DNA from: Molossus alvarezi
Lineage: Eukaryota; Chordata; Mammalia; Chiroptera; Molossidae
DNA: 64,000 bases
Assembly: GCA_037176705.1 (NCBI GenBank)
Contig: JBAWUJ010000086.1
Span: 124,001 to 188,000 of the forward strand
Direction of reading: 5' to 3'
Shown: in pieces, positions 19,999-33,568 of the stretch
How positions within the stretch are numbered: position 1 is the first letter of the stretch
Layout: every line of letters begins with the position of its first letter
Made by a program: the position numbers and the translations under genes
Notes under the pieces: generated by a model
Database searches by the model: none
What the model saw: only the letters and a program-made list of their open reading frames with translations
Told to the model about the DNA's origin: nothing

Positions 19999-20068
19999 CT
20001 GGTGCTGGTGCTGGTGCTGGTGCTGGTGCTGGTGCTGGTGCTGGTGCTGGTGCGGGTCCTGGTGTTGG

Positions 20069-20103
<35 letters not shown>
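19999..20103 (+). repeat. CTGGTG/CTG tract, U4: 9 hexamers, CTG11
   Basis: Longest allele in the array: nine hexamers (19999-20052) and eleven CTG (20071-20103). The trailing GTG is missing, a feature shared with U9. Confidence 0.95.
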
Positions 20104-20105
<2 letters not shown>

Positions 20106-21312
20106 TCTTCAGTTAATCCTCACCCGAGGGTATTTCCTTGATTTGCAGTTGGACACCGAAATGCCAGGATAATTCTGGGAGAAGAGGAATGGAGAAACCG
20201 AGGCAGGAAAGTTAAACAAAGCCAAAGAGCTTTGCGGGACGTGTGTAGCAGGGCCTGATCTTGAGAACCAGGCCAACAGACTCTACTTGTCACAGAAGTG
20301 TGCAGCAGAGGAGGGGCCACGGAAGGGGAGAGGGGGAGAATTCAGACACCACTTAGTGGCAATCATCCTGAAGTTGTTGGGACAGCAGGGAGGGAGAGAG
20401 GGAGGGAGGAGGAAAGAAGAGTGTAAAGGAATGAACCAAGCAACCGAGCAACCAACCGACCAAAGAGGCAGGTCCTTCCCAGGAACTAGACCAAAGAAAA
20501 GGGGAGACTTTTGGAGTCCAACTGCACCAGGAATATCTAGGCGAGGAACTTCAAAACAAAAACTTCCAGACCGAAGGGGATGTGAGGCAGAAAAGGCTCT
20601 TTAGATGAGCCGAGAGCCTGCCTGTGCTCCCTAGGCCAGACGCGTAGGGTGGCTCGCTCCGTTTCCGTAATAAATGTGCATGAGTTCAGGTTGTGCTCCC
20701 TTCACTTGCATTCAGGTTGCAATAAATTCACGGGGCGAGCGGAACGCAGATGTTCTGTGCAGTGTCTCCTCCACCTCCTTCCCCATGAGAACACAAAGAT
20801 CCAGGCTGGGGACAGCCCTCTGCCGGTGATTCAGGGGATCGTCCAGTCACACCTCTCTGGTGTCTGTGAGCGGTGCAGGTCCCATTTGCATCACAGGCGG
20901 CCTTTGAGAGGGAGTGGGAGGGGGCCAGGGGGTATGGTCAAGTGGGAGGGCAGGAGGGAGCGGGAAGAGGGAACTCTGCGACACCTGATGAGTTTATTGT
21001 CTTTGGCTTTCCCCACACACTCACTGCTTCCAGAAGCAGTGTGGAGTCACACCAAGATTCCCCACAGGAGAACAGGAAGGAGGGGTTGACGGCAGGCAAG
21101 TTTCCTTAGTAGGCCTCCTCCTCGCCCAGCCGCACCACTTGCCCTTGGCAGAGATTCCAACGCCAGGCAAGGGGAGGAGTGGGGGCGAAAGCTTCACAGT
21201 GCCCAAAGGGTAGGGCCCCCGGCCCATGGGAAGCTGGTGGCAGGCGGGCCGAGCAGTGGAGGGGTGTCCCATGGAACACATCTGCCGCTTTGCCATTGGA
21301 CTGGAGCTTGGT

Positions 21313-22064
21313 GGGTTGTCGGGGCGGGGCGGCGGCCCAAACACACGGGTGGAGGGGGGCGCTCGCCTAGGGCGGGACTTTTGGGGGGGGGTTGCCCCGC
21401 CGGTTCGGTGCCCGCCGCCACAGGAGTGGTTCGCCGTGTCCTGCCAGGAATCCCTCCGTCACCCTCTTCAGTCCACCAAATCCCGTTTTTGTCTGGGAAA
21501 AGTGGACATGTGTAAAAAGGAGAAGCGAACGGACGACACAGTTCCGAGAGGCCGATTCACGTGGATATTGTTTCCACGCGACACAGGTGTCAAGAAGTAA
21601 GTGTAAGGGACGAGGCGCCCACCTGCATTTCTCAGGCCGTGAAAGTGGTTTTCATGGCAGGTACTGCCCTGTGTCATTTGCCCCGACCCTGCTCCTACAC
21701 ACCGCCTTCCATTTCCCCGGGGCGCGCAGGTGTGCTGTCAATTGCCAGCATTCAGGACGGCCGCGGCCCCGCCCCTTTCGCCCCGCCCCCGGCCTGACGG
21801 CCCATCCCCCTGTGCGCCGACCCGGCCAGCTGTCAACCTCCTCTGTGCTGAGCTTATCACAGCCGCCACCGGGCAGGCGCTGCGCGATTGCCCCACGTCA
21901 CAGTGAGGCCAGCCGGATCGCATCGCATCACATCGCATCGCATCGCATCCTGACTAACGGGGCCACGGAGACGCGTGGCCCAGAGCTCGGGAGCCCGGGC
22001 ACGTGCTCGATTCACGGCAGCGGGAGGGTGCTTGGGACACTTGTCTTCTCTCCTCTCTTTTCTG

Positions 22065-22109
<45 letters not shown>

Positions 22110-23277
22110 CTCTCTCTGTCTCTCTCTCTTTCCCGCCCCGCCCCCGTCTCCCTCTCCTCCTCTCTCTCACCCCCCTAGTCTCATAGAGCTCTCCGGTCTT
22201 GCAGGACAGGGAATTTCGCGGAGTCGTGGAAGGGACTGCTCCCCTAGGCCCCTCCTGTGCCGAGGAAGGTCAGGCGGGCAAGCGGGTCCCCGGGCGGAAT
22301 TGGGGATTTCCTCGGAGCGAGGAGAGGAGGCAGCTTTTCTGTGCGATCTCGGTTCCGGCGGAGGACACCTGCTGTGGGCAGAGAAGCCTGACCCCGGTGG
22401 CCTGGGGTTTTCGCCGGCGCCGGCGATACGTCAACCATCCACAGGAGTGGAAACGGTCCTGGTGCACACTGCAACTGTTTTCAGAGAGGTAGGGACTGTC
22501 GTGTCTTAGGTCAAATAAGTACTTTTGAAACCTAAGTCCTTCAGATCAACGTGTTAATATTTATTGCCTGATCCGCCCGCGCCCGCCCAGCCCCCAGCAC
22601 ACCAGGCCACCCACAGCCGGCCTCGCCCCCCCCACCCAGACACACACACACGCACCCCCACGGACACGCACACCGCCCCGCCCCCACCCACACCGACACA
22701 GCAGCGCCCAGTCACGGCCCGCTAGAGATCCGGGCCACTGGTGGACCCGGTCGCTGTCCGTTGCAGCGGCCAAGTCCGGTGCCGGGCAACCTGTCTCTCC
22801 GGTCGCCCAGGCAACCGGCGGCCAGGGCCGCCGTTGATGGCGCGGTCACGCGTCACCCGCAAGTCGTCCTCGCTCGTTCGGTGCCTCGATCGCGTGACCG
22901 CGGTTCTGCGGGCAGACCCGGAAGCGGGCCGGAGAGAGGCACACACGCACAGACCCTCCCTCCCTCCCTCCCTCCCAGACACACACGGGCCTCCACACCT
23001 CCCTCGCTGGCTCCCTCCCTCCCCCCCTTGGCCTCTGGCAACATACAAGTACAGAATCAGTCAAGAAAACGTTTCAATATCGCGGCGCTCTCGTCCTGTT
23101 CATCGGCTCCGCGTCAGTCTGCGGCCTCGGCCCGGGCAGAGACCCTGAGAGGGCCGAGGAGATCTCACCCTCCCTTTCGACCTCGAGGATGTTCAGTGGG
23201 CCGGCGAGGGAAGAGCGGCTGCCAGCCGCCGAGCCGGCCCGCTCGGTTTGTTTCTCACGGAAGGCTTCCGGGCCCGT
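21313..23277. promoter_or_regulatory. CpG island, U4/U5
   Basis: Same island as in U3, with the TC run at 37 nt and GTGTGT. Confidence 0.8.
22067..22103 (+). repeat. TC run, U4: 37 nt, then GTGTGT
   Basis: First copy with three GT units after the run. Confidence 0.97.
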
Positions 23278-23287
23278 GACAAGGGAG

Positions 23288-23299
23288 ACCATCTGGTGG
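23288..23299 (-). promoter_or_regulatory. CTCF-like core motif, U5
   Basis: Identical copy of the motif at 381-392. Confidence 0.5.
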
Positions 23300-25743
23300 G
23301 AGACCTAAGAGTGTAGTGAGAAATCAGGAGGGATACCTCGACTGGGAACATCTTCCCTGAGGAGCAAGGGGTTCGCCTCCCACACCGGGCCCCCGCCCAG
23401 CTCAGGATCCCAGTACCAGGAAGAGAAGTCCCCATCCCTTGTGGCTGTGCAAACCACGGGGAATCGAGTCGAGGTCGAGCCTGCCGGGGTCCCAGGCAGT
23501 TCCTTTGAAAGGGCCTGCCCACGCACGGAGCTCCGGGGACCCTCTTTCTGCGGGCTGCGGAGTGGGGGTGGGTGGCAGGGAGGGACAGCGGCAGCTTGAA
23601 AGGCACCAGAGACATCCCTGGGAAGAACTGAGTCCTTTGGCATTGGGGTGAGAGCTGGAGGGGCAGCTTTGTCCCGGGCACACGTGCTGGTGGAGGCTGC
23701 TGTTCCATGGGTGAGCCCTTCCCTCGCGGGGCAGGCAGCCCGGTGGGCGGGCGCGCACCGTCCCTGGGACTCTGGTGACCTGGCACCCACTGTCTGGGCC
23801 ACCCTGGTGATTGCCTGAGGCCCCGCCCCACGGCCCATTCAGGCCCACCCAAGCTGTGTCCATTGATTTTCTCCTAGGATTGGCCTGTCTTGGCTCCCGC
23901 TTGCTTCACGTGGTCCTAAATTCTCTGAAACCAGCAACACCTGGCCTCAGCGAGCCCCATCCCTCCTCTGGCTCACTGGCCCCAGGCCTGGCAGTGGTAG
24001 CAGCCAGCCTTGGGGCCCAGCTTGACATTGCCTAGGCACCTCCAAGACCAGCACAGAAGGCAGCCATGTGTAGATCGCTTTGTAGCTTATGTCTGGTGGC
24101 CCCGGGGAGAACACACAGGGGCAGTGGCCGACCTCGCCCCGGAGCCAGCCTGGAAGAGTTGGCCTTTCCTTTGCTCCTTTTCCCTTCAGAATATTACAGT
24201 GGCATCCTCAGTCCCTGGAGGTGGGCCTCTGAGCTTCTTTCTCAATAGGCTGTACGTGTGTATTCTTTCCCTTGCCTCTCTCTTTCCTCCCTCCCTCCCT
24301 CTCTGGCTAGAGCCCTTTGGGGCTCAGGGCGAGACTGAGGAAGTTGTACAGAGAGCTCCCACATGCCCACTGCCCTGTAGTCCCTGCTCTTTCTTCCCCA
24401 AGTCACACACGGGCAGGCACGCAGGCACCCAATGCGTGAATTTTCTGAGGCCCAGAGGCCTGGTGCAGAACTTAGGATGAAACCCCTACCCTTCTGTTTT
24501 CCACAAAGACAGGCATGGGCCTAAGCAAGGTGGCCTGGCCTGGGCCTGGGGGTGGGGTGGGGGTGGGGTTAGGGGATGGGAAGGGAAGGCCAGGGCCACT
24601 TATTCCAAGGGAAAGCAATGGCTTCATTCCAATGCAGAGAGCCTAGGACTTTGCCTCAGGCTTCTACAACTCCCCCACACTTAGGCCACTGATTCCAAGC
24701 TGCAGGAAGGGAGCGCGGGCGGGCAGTCTGGGGCTGAAAGAGTTCGCCTCCATGTGCCAAAGCCGAAAACTGCCCTCCACCCTCTGAGACAGGGCAGGGT
24801 GTGGGTGGGGGTTAGGTGGCGGTCGGGTGGTGGCGGTGGTGTTGAGCGGTGGCGGTTTAGGGGTGCAAGTCCAGGGCATCCAAGGAGAAGTTAAACAGTC
24901 CATCTCGGCGTCTTCGATTCCCCAGGCCAAACGCTGGTGTGGAGTGATGAGGGTGCGGGGAGGCCTGGTAGGGGATGAATGGACTCAGTAAGCCAGTGTC
25001 TCGGGAACAACGAGCACACGCGTACTGAAACACTGTGCTCCAGCTGACGATTTTGGTAACTCTCCTTTAGGTTCCCCTCACATGGATGGATGGGTAGATG
25101 GTTGGGTGGGTGGGTGGATGGATGGATGGATGGTGAGCACTGAACTGGACAGACAGGACACACCGATCCTCCCTCCACCCACCGATTTCCAAGGGTAGGT
25201 CCGGGCCTAGGACATGGGCAACACCCCCATCAAGTGAATTTAGTTAACACCTTTGTAGTTTGGACCGTCCTTTGAGTTTAGTGTAGGTCTCTGGGTCTGT
25301 GGGGCCACTACACAGGCCTCCGCTGAGCTCGCCTGTGTTCCTATGTGTATGTGGCCCCTGTTACGCACACACGCACACACACGGTCCTCTCCTCGGGAGA
25401 GCCCTGACTCCTAAGTCGTGATCCCGGGGTTGTTTGAAACATCACCCCAAAGGAGTGGACCCCAGGAGGAGGATGTGAACATATGTAGTAGAGGCCCGTG
25501 AACTGTGTGTTCTGAAAAGGGTTCAGACCTTAGGTCGTAGGTGATGTTTATATTTACCACCCTGCAATGAGAACCTAGAAACAGGTCAGGACATCAAAAA
25601 TCCCTCTCTTTGAAAGTCAGGGAGTTCCTGCATGTGTCAGAGAGGGTCCCCTATTTGTCTCCTGGCCTTCCATAGAATTCACCCCAGGACCTGATGTGTA
25701 ATCTTTGAGTCTGATGAGTTTTTTGAGTCATTCTTTGTTGTTG

Positions 25744-25795
25744 CTGGTGCTGGTGCTGGTGCTGGTGCTGGTGCTGGTGCGGGTCCTGGTGTTGG

Positions 25796-25824
<29 letters not shown>
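25744..25824 (+). repeat. CTGGTG/CTG tract, U5: 6 hexamers, CTG9
   Basis: Same allele as U1. Confidence 0.95.
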
Positions 25825-25827
<3 letters not shown>

Positions 25828-27036
25828 GTTCTTCAGTTAATCCTCACCCGAGGGTATTTCCTTGATTTGCAGTTGGACACCGAAATGCCAGGATAATTCT
25901 GGGAGAAGAGGAATGGAGAAACCGAGGCAGGAAAGTTAAACAAAGCCAAAGAGCTTTGCGGGACGTGTGTAGCAGGGCCTGATCTTGAGAACCAGGCCAA
26001 CAGACTCTACTTGTCACAGAAGTGTGCAGCAGAGGAGGGGGCACGGAAGGGGAGAGGGGGAGAATTCAGACACCACTTAGTGGCAATCATCCTGAAGTTG
26101 TTGGGACAGCAGGGAGGGAGAGAGGGAGGGAGGAGGAAAGAAGAGTGTAAAGGAATGAACCAAGCAACCGAGCAACCAACCGACCAAAGAGGCAGGTCCT
26201 TCCCAGGAACTAGACCAAAGAAAAGGGGAGACTTTTGGAGTCCAACTGCACCAGGAATATCTAGGCGAGGAACTTCAAAACAAAAACTTCCAGACCGAAG
26301 GGGATGTGAGGCAGAAAAGGCTCTTTAGATGAGCCGAGAGCCTGCCTGTGCTCCCTAGGCCAGACGCGTAGGGTGGCTCGCTCCGTTTCCGTAATAAATG
26401 TGCATGAGTTCAGGTTGTGCTCCCTTCACTTGCATTCAGGTTGCAATAAATTCACGGGGCGAGCGGAACGCAGATGTTCTGTGCAGTGTCTCCTCCACCT
26501 CCTTCCCCATGAGAACACAAAGATCCAGGCTGGGGACAGCCCTCTGCCGGTGATTCAGGGGATCGTCCAGTCACACCTCTCTGGTGTCTGTGAGCGGTGC
26601 AGGTCCCATTTGCATCACAGGCGGCCTTTGAGAGGGAGTGGGAGGGGGCCAGGGGGTATGGTCAAGTGGGAGGGCAGGAGGGAGCGGGAAGAGGGAACTC
26701 TGCAACACCTGATGAGTTTATTGTCTTTGGCTTTCCCCACACACTCACTGCTTCCAGAAGCAGTGTGGAGTCACACCAAGATTCCCCACAGGAGAACAGG
26801 AAGGAGGGGTTGACGGCAGGCAAGTTTCCTTAGTAGGCCTCCTCCTCGCCCAGCCGCACCACTTGCCCTTGGCAGAGATTCCAACGCCAGGCAAGGGGAG
26901 GAGTGGGGGCGAAAGCTTCACAGTGCCCAAAGGGTAGGGCCCCCGGCCCATGGGAAGCTGGTGGCAGGCGGGCCGAGCAGTGGAGGGGTGTCCCATGGAA
27001 CACATCTGCCGCTTTGCCATTGGACTGGAGCTTGGT

Positions 27037-27789
27037 GGGTTGTCGGGGCGGGGCGGCGGCCCAAACACACGGGTGGAGGGGGGCGCTCGCCTAGGGCGGG
27101 ACTTTTGGGGGGGGGGTTGCCCCGCCGGTTCGGTGCCCGCCGCCACAGGAGTGGTTCGCCGTGTCCTGCCAGGAATCCCTCCGTCACCCTCTTCAGTCCA
27201 CCAAATCCCGTTTTTGTCTGGGAAAAGTGGACATGTGTAAAAAGGAGAAGCGAACGGACGACACAGTTCCGAGAGGCCGATTCACGTGGATATTGTTTCC
27301 ACGCGACACAGGTGTCAAGAAGTAAGTGTAAGGGACGAGGCGCCCACCTGCATTTCTCAGGCCGTGAAAGTGGTTTTCATGGCAGGTACTGCCCTGTGTC
27401 ATTTGCCCCGACCCTGCTCCTACACACCGCCTTCCATTTCCCCGGGGCGCGCAGGTGTGCTGTCAATTGCCAGCATTCAGGACGGCCGCGGCCCCGCCCC
27501 TTTCGCCCCGCCCCCGGCCTGACGGCCCATCCCCCTGTGCGCCGACCCGGCCAGCTGTCAACCTCCTCTGTGCTGAGCTTATCACAGCCGCCACCGGGCA
27601 GGCGCTGCGCGATTGCCCCACGTCACAGTGAGGCCAGCCGGATCGCATCGCATCACATCGCATCGCATCGCATCCTGACTAACGGGGCCACGGAGACGCG
27701 TGGCCCAGAGCTCGGGAGCCCGGGCACGTGCTCGATTCACGGCAGCGGGAGGGTGCTTGGGACACTTGTCTTCTCTCCTCTCTTTTCTG

Positions 27790-27836
<47 letters not shown>

Positions 27837-29004
27837 CTCTCTCTGTCTCTCTCTCTTTCCCGCCCCGCCCCCGTCTCCCTCTCCTCCTCTCTCTCACCCC
27901 CCTAGTCTCATAGAGCTCTCCGGTCTTGCAGGACAGGGAATTTCGCGGAGTCGTGGAAGGGACTGCTCCCCTAGGCCCCTCCTGTGCCGAGGAAGGTCAG
28001 GCGGGCAAGCGGGTCCCCGGGCGGAATTGGGGATTTCCTCGGAGCGAGGAGAGGAGGCAGCTTTTCTGTGCGATCTCGGTTCCGGCGGAGGACACCTGCT
28101 GTGGGCAGAGAAGCCTGACCCCGGTGGCCTGGGGTTTTCGCCGGCGCCGGCGATACGTCAACCATCCACAGGAGTGGAAACGGTCCTGGTGCACACTGCA
28201 ACTGTTTTCAGAGAGGTAGGGACTGTCGTGTCTTAGGTCAAATAAGTACTTTTGAAACCTAAGTCCTTCAGATCAACGTGTTAATATTTATTGCCTGATC
28301 CGCCCGCGCCCGCCCAGCCCCCAGCACACCAGGCCACCCACAGCCGGCCTCGCCCCCCCCACCCAGACACACACACACGCACCCCCACGGACACGCACAC
28401 CGCCCCGCCCCCACCCACACCGACACAGCAGCGCCCAGTCACGGCCCGCTAGAGATCCGGGCCACTGGTGGACCCGGTCGCTGTCCGTTGCAGCGGCCAA
28501 GTCCGGTGCCGGGCAACCTGTCTCTCCGGTCGCCCAGGCAACCGGCGGCCAGGGCCGCCGTTGATGGCGCGGTCACGCGTCACCCGCAAGTCGTCCTCGC
28601 TCGTTCGGTGCCTCGATCGCGTGACCGCGGTTCTGCGGGCAGACCCGGAAGCGGGCCGGAGAGAGGCACACACGCACAGACCCTCCCTCCCTCCCTCCCT
28701 CCCAGACACACACGGGCCTCCACACCTCCCTCGCTGGCTCCCTCCCTCCCCCCCTTGGCCTCTGGCAACATACAAGTACAGAATCAGTCAAGAAAACGTT
28801 TCAATATCGCGGCGCTCTCGTCCTGTTCATCGGCTCCGCGTCAGTCTGCGGCCTCGGCCCGGGCAGAGACCCTGAGAGGGCCGAGGAGATCTCACCCTCC
28901 CTTTCGACCTCGAGGATGTTCAGTGGGCCGGCGAGGGAAGAGCGGCTGCCAGCCGCCGAGCCGGCCCGCTCGGTTTGTTTCTCACGGAAGGCTTCCGGGC
29001 CCGT
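27037..29004. promoter_or_regulatory. CpG island, U5/U6
   Basis: First island with the G10 homopolymer near its left edge (27107-27116). Confidence 0.8.
27792..27830 (+). repeat. TC run, U5: 39 nt, then GTGTGT
   Basis: One TC longer than U4, with the same GT extension. Confidence 0.97.
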
Positions 29005-29014
29005 GACAAGGGAG

Positions 29015-29026
29015 ACCATCTGGTGG
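29015..29026 (-). promoter_or_regulatory. CTCF-like core motif, U6
   Basis: Identical copy of the motif at 381-392. Confidence 0.5.
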
Positions 29027-31470
29027 GAGACCTAAGAGTGTAGTGAGAAATCAGGAGGGATACCTCGACTGGGAACATCTTCCCTGAGGAGCAAGGGGTT
29101 CGCCTCCCACACCGGGCCCCCGCCCAGCTCAGGATCCCAGTACCAGGAAGAGAAGTCCCCATCCCTTGTGGCTGTGCAAACCACGGGGAATCGAGTCGAG
29201 GTCGAGCCTGCCGGGGTCCCAGGCAGTTCCTTTGAAAGGGCCTGCCCACGCACGGAGCTCCGGGGACCCTCTTTCTGCGGGCTGCGGAGTGGGGGTGGGT
29301 GGCAGGGAGGGACAGCGGCAGCTTGAAAGGCACCAGAGACATCCCTGGGAAGAACTGAGTCCTTTGGCATTGGGGTGAGAGCTGGAGGGGCAGCTTTGTC
29401 CCGGGCACACGTGCTGGTGGAGGCTGCTGTTCCATGGGTGAGCCCTTCCCTCGCGGGGCAGGCAGCCCGGTGGGCGGGCGCGCACCGTCCCTGGGACTCT
29501 GGTGACCTGGCACCCACTGTCTGGGCCACCCTGGTGATTGCCTGAGGCCCCGCCCCACGGCCCATTCAGGCCCACCCAAGCTGTGTCCATTGATTTTCTC
29601 CTAGGATTGGCCTGTCTTGGCTCCCGCTTGCTTCACGTGGTCCTAAATTCTCTGAAACCAGCAACACCTGGCCTCAGCGAGCCCCATCCCTCCTCTGGCT
29701 CACTGGCCCCAGGCCTGGCAGTGGTAGCAGCCAGCCTTGGGGCCCAGCTTGACATTGCCTAGGCACCTCCAAGACCAGCACAGAAGGCAGCCATGTGTAG
29801 ATCGCTTTGTAGCTTATGTCTGGTGGCCCCGGGGAGAACACACAGGGGCAGTGGCCGACCTCGCCCCGGAGCCAGCCTGGAAGAGTTGGCCTTTCCTTTG
29901 CTCCTTTTCCCTTCAGAATATTACAGTGGCATCCTCAGTCCCTGGAGGTGGGCCTCTGAGCTTCTTTCTCAATAGGCTGTACGTGTGTATTCTTTCCCTT
30001 GCCTCTCTCTTTCCTCCCTCCCTCCCTCTCTGGCTAGAGCCCTTTGGGGCTCAGGGCGAGACTGAGGAAGTTGTACAGAGAGCTCCCACATGCCCACTGC
30101 CCTGTAGTCCCTGCTCTTTCTTCCCCAAGTCACACACGGGCAGGCACGCAGGCACCCAATGCGTGAATTTTCTGAGGCCCAGAGGCCTGGTGCAGAACTT
30201 AGGATGAAACCCCTACCCTTCTGTTTTCCACAAAGACAGGCATGGGCCTAAGCAAGGTGGCCTGGCCTGGGCCTGGGGGTGGGGTGGGGGTGGGGTTAGG
30301 GGATGGGAAGGGAAGGCCAGGGCCACTTATTCCAAGGGAAAGCAATGGCTTCATTCCAATGCAGAGAGCCTAGGACTTTGCCTCAGGCTTCTACAACTCC
30401 CCCACACTTAGGCCACTGATTCCAAGCTGCAGGAAGGGAGCGCGGGCGGGCAGTCTGGGGCTGAAAGAGTTCGCCTCCATGTGCCAAAGCCGAAAACTGC
30501 CCTCCACCCTCTGAGACAGGGCAGGGTGTGGGTGGGGGTTAGGTGGCGGTCGGGTGGTGGCGGTGGTGTTGAGCGGTGGCGGTTTAGGGGTGCAAGTCCA
30601 GGGCATCCAAGGAGAAGTTAAACAGTCCATCTCGGCGTCTTCGATTCCCCAGGCCAAACGCTGGTGTGGAGTGATGAGGGTGCGGGGAGGCCTGGTAGGG
30701 GATGAATGGACTCAGTAAGCCAGTGTCTCGGGAACAACGAGCACACGCGTACTGAAACACTGTGCTCCAGCTGACGATTTTGGTAACTCTCCTTTAGGTT
30801 CCCCTCACATGGATGGATGGGTAGATGGTTGGGTGGGTGGGTGGATGGATGGATGGATGGTGAGCACTGAACTGGACAGACAGGACACACCGATCCTCCC
30901 TCCACCCACCGATTTCCAAGGGTAGGTCCGGGCCTAGGACATGGGCAACACCCCCATCAAGTGAATTTAGTTAACACCTTTGTAGTTTGGACCGTCCTTT
31001 GAGTTTAGTTTAGGTCTCTGGGTCTGTGGGGCCACTACACAGGCCTCCGCTGAGCTCGCCTGTGTTCCTATGTGTATGTGGCCCCTGTTACGCACACACG
31101 CACACACACGGTCCTCTCCTCGGGAGAGCCCTGACTCCTAAGTCGTGATCCCGGGGTTGTTTGAAACATCACCCCAAAGGAGTGGACCCCAGGAGGAGGA
31201 TGTGAACATATGTAGTAGAGGCCCGTGAACTGTGTGTTCTGAAAAGGGTTCAGACCTTAGGTCGTAGGTGATGTTTATATTTACCACCCTGCAATGAGAA
31301 CCTAGAAACAGGTCAGGACATCAAAAATCCCTCTCTTTGAAAGTCAGGGAGTTCCTGCATGTGTCAGAGAGGGTCCCCTATTTGTCTCCTGGCCTTCCAT
31401 AGAATTCACCCCAGGACCTGATGTGTAATCTTTGAGTCTGATGAGTTTTTTGAGTCATTCTTTGTTGTTG

Positions 31471-31522
31471 CTGGTGCTGGTGCTGGTGCTGGTGCTGGTG
31501 CTGGTGCGGGTCCTGGTGTTGG

Positions 31523-31554
<32 letters not shown>
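31471..31554 (+). repeat. CTGGTG/CTG tract, U6: 6 hexamers, CTG10
   Basis: One more CTG than U1. Confidence 0.95.
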
Positions 31555-31557
<3 letters not shown>

Positions 31558-32766
31558 GTTCTTCAGTTAATCCTCACCCGAGGGTATTTCCTTGATTTGC
31601 AGTTGGACACCGAAATGCCAGGATAATTCTGGGAGAAGAGGAATGGAGAAACCGAGGCAGGAAAGTTAAACAAAGCCAAAGAGCTTTGCGGGACGTGTGT
31701 AGCAGGGCCTGATCTTGAGAACCAGGCCAACAGACTCTACTTGTCACAGAAGTGTGCAGCAGAGGAGGGGGCACGGAAGGGGAGAGGGGGAGAATTCAGA
31801 CACCACTTAGTGGCAATCATCCTGAAGTTGTTGGGACAGCAGGGAGGGAGAGAGGGAGGGAGGAGGAAAGAAGAGTGTAGAGGAATGAACCAAGCAACCG
31901 AGCAACCAACCGACCAAAGAGGCAGGTCCTTCCCAGGAACTAGACCAAAGAAAAGGGGAGACTTTTGGAGTCCAACTGCACCAGGAATATCTAGGCGAGG
32001 AACTTCAAAACAAAAACTTCCAGACCGAAGGGGATGTGAGGCAGAAAAGGCTCTTTAGATGAGCCGAGAGCCTGCCTGTGCTCCCTAGGCCAGACGCGTA
32101 GGGTGGCTCGCTCCGTTTCCGTAATAAATGTGCATGAGTTCAGGTTGTGCTCCCTTCACTTGCATTCAGGTTGCAATAAATTCACGGGGCGAGCGGAACG
32201 CAGATGTTCTGTGCAGTGTCTCCTCCACCTCCTTCCCCATGAGAACACAAAGATCCAGGCTGGGGACAGCCCTCTGCCGGTGATTCAGGGGATCGTCCAG
32301 TCACACCTCTCTGGTGTCTGTGAGCGGTGCAGGTCCCATTTGCATCACAGGCGGCCTTTGAGAGGGAGTGGGAGGGGGCCAGGGGGTATGGTCAAGTGGG
32401 AGGGCAGGAGGGAGCGGGAAGAGGGAACTCTGCAACACCTGATGAGTTTATTGTCTTTGGCTTTCCCCACACACTCACTGCTTCCAGAAGCAGTGTGGAG
32501 TCACACCAAGATTCCCCACAGGAGAACAGGAAGGAGGGGTTGACGGCAGGCAAGTTTCCTTAGTAGGCCTCCTCCTCGCCCAGCCGCACCACTTGCCCTT
32601 GGCAGAGATTCCAACGCCAGGCAAGGGGAGGAGTGGGGGCGAAAGCTTCACAGTGCCCAAAGGGTAGGGCCCCCGGCCCATGGGAAGCTGGTGGCAGGCG
32701 GGCCGAGCAGTGGAGGGGTGTCCCATGGAACACATCTGCCGCTTTGCCATTGGACTGGAGCTTGGT

Positions 32767-33519
32767 GGGTTGTCGGGGCGGGGCGGCGGCCCAAACACAC
32801 GGGTGGAGGGGGGCGCTCGCCTAGGGCGGGACTTTTGGGGGGGGGGTTGCCCCGCCGGTTCGGTGCCCGCCGCCACAGGAGTGGTTCGCCGTGTCCTGCC
32901 AGGAATCCCTCCGTCACCCTCTTCAGTCCACCAAATCCCGTTTTTGTCTGGGAAAAGTGGACATGTGTAAAAAGGAGAAGCGAACGGACGACACAGTTCC
33001 GAGAGGCCGATTCACGTGGATATTGTTTCCACGCGACACAGGTGTCAAGAAGTAAGTGTAAGGGACGAGGCGCCCACCTGCATTTCTCAGGCCGTGAAAG
33101 TGGTTTTCATGGCAGGTACTGCCCTGTGTCATTTGCCCCGACCCTGCTCCTACACACCGCCTTCCATTTCCCCGGGGCGCGCAGGTGTGCTGTCAATTGC
33201 CAGCATTCAGGACGGCCGCGGCCCCGCCCCTTTCGCCCCGCCCCCGGCCTGACGGCCCATCCCCCTGTGCGCCGACCCGGCCAGCTGTCAACCTCCTCTG
33301 TGCTGAGCTTATCACAGCCGCCACCGGGCAGGCGCTGCGCGATTGCCCCACGTCACAGTGAGGCCAGCCGGATCGCATCGCATCACATCGCATCGCATCG
33401 CATCCTGACTAACGGGGCCACGGAGACGCGTGGCCCAGAGCTCGGGAGCCCGGGCACGTGCTCGATTCACGGCAGCGGGAGGGTGCTTGGGACACTTGTC
33501 TTCTCTCCTCTCTTTTCTG

Positions 33520-33568
<49 letters not shown>

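Larger units (their letters stand above)
17159..22907. repeat. Macrosatellite unit U4 (5749 bp), longest copy
   Basis: Fourth and longest copy. The excess comes from three extra CTGGTG hexamers, an enlarged CTG run (CTG11), one extra TCCC (18535-18557) and a longer TC/GT tract. C at 19748 and A at 19839 are shared only with U9, five units away. Private substitutions are C at 20317 and G at 20980. Confidence 0.98.
22908..28634. repeat. Macrosatellite unit U5 (5727 bp)
   Basis: Fifth copy. Differences from U1 length are one extra G (G10 at 27107-27116) and a longer TC run (39 nt) followed by GTGTGT. It is the last copy carrying A at unit position 3243 (26150). Confidence 0.98.
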
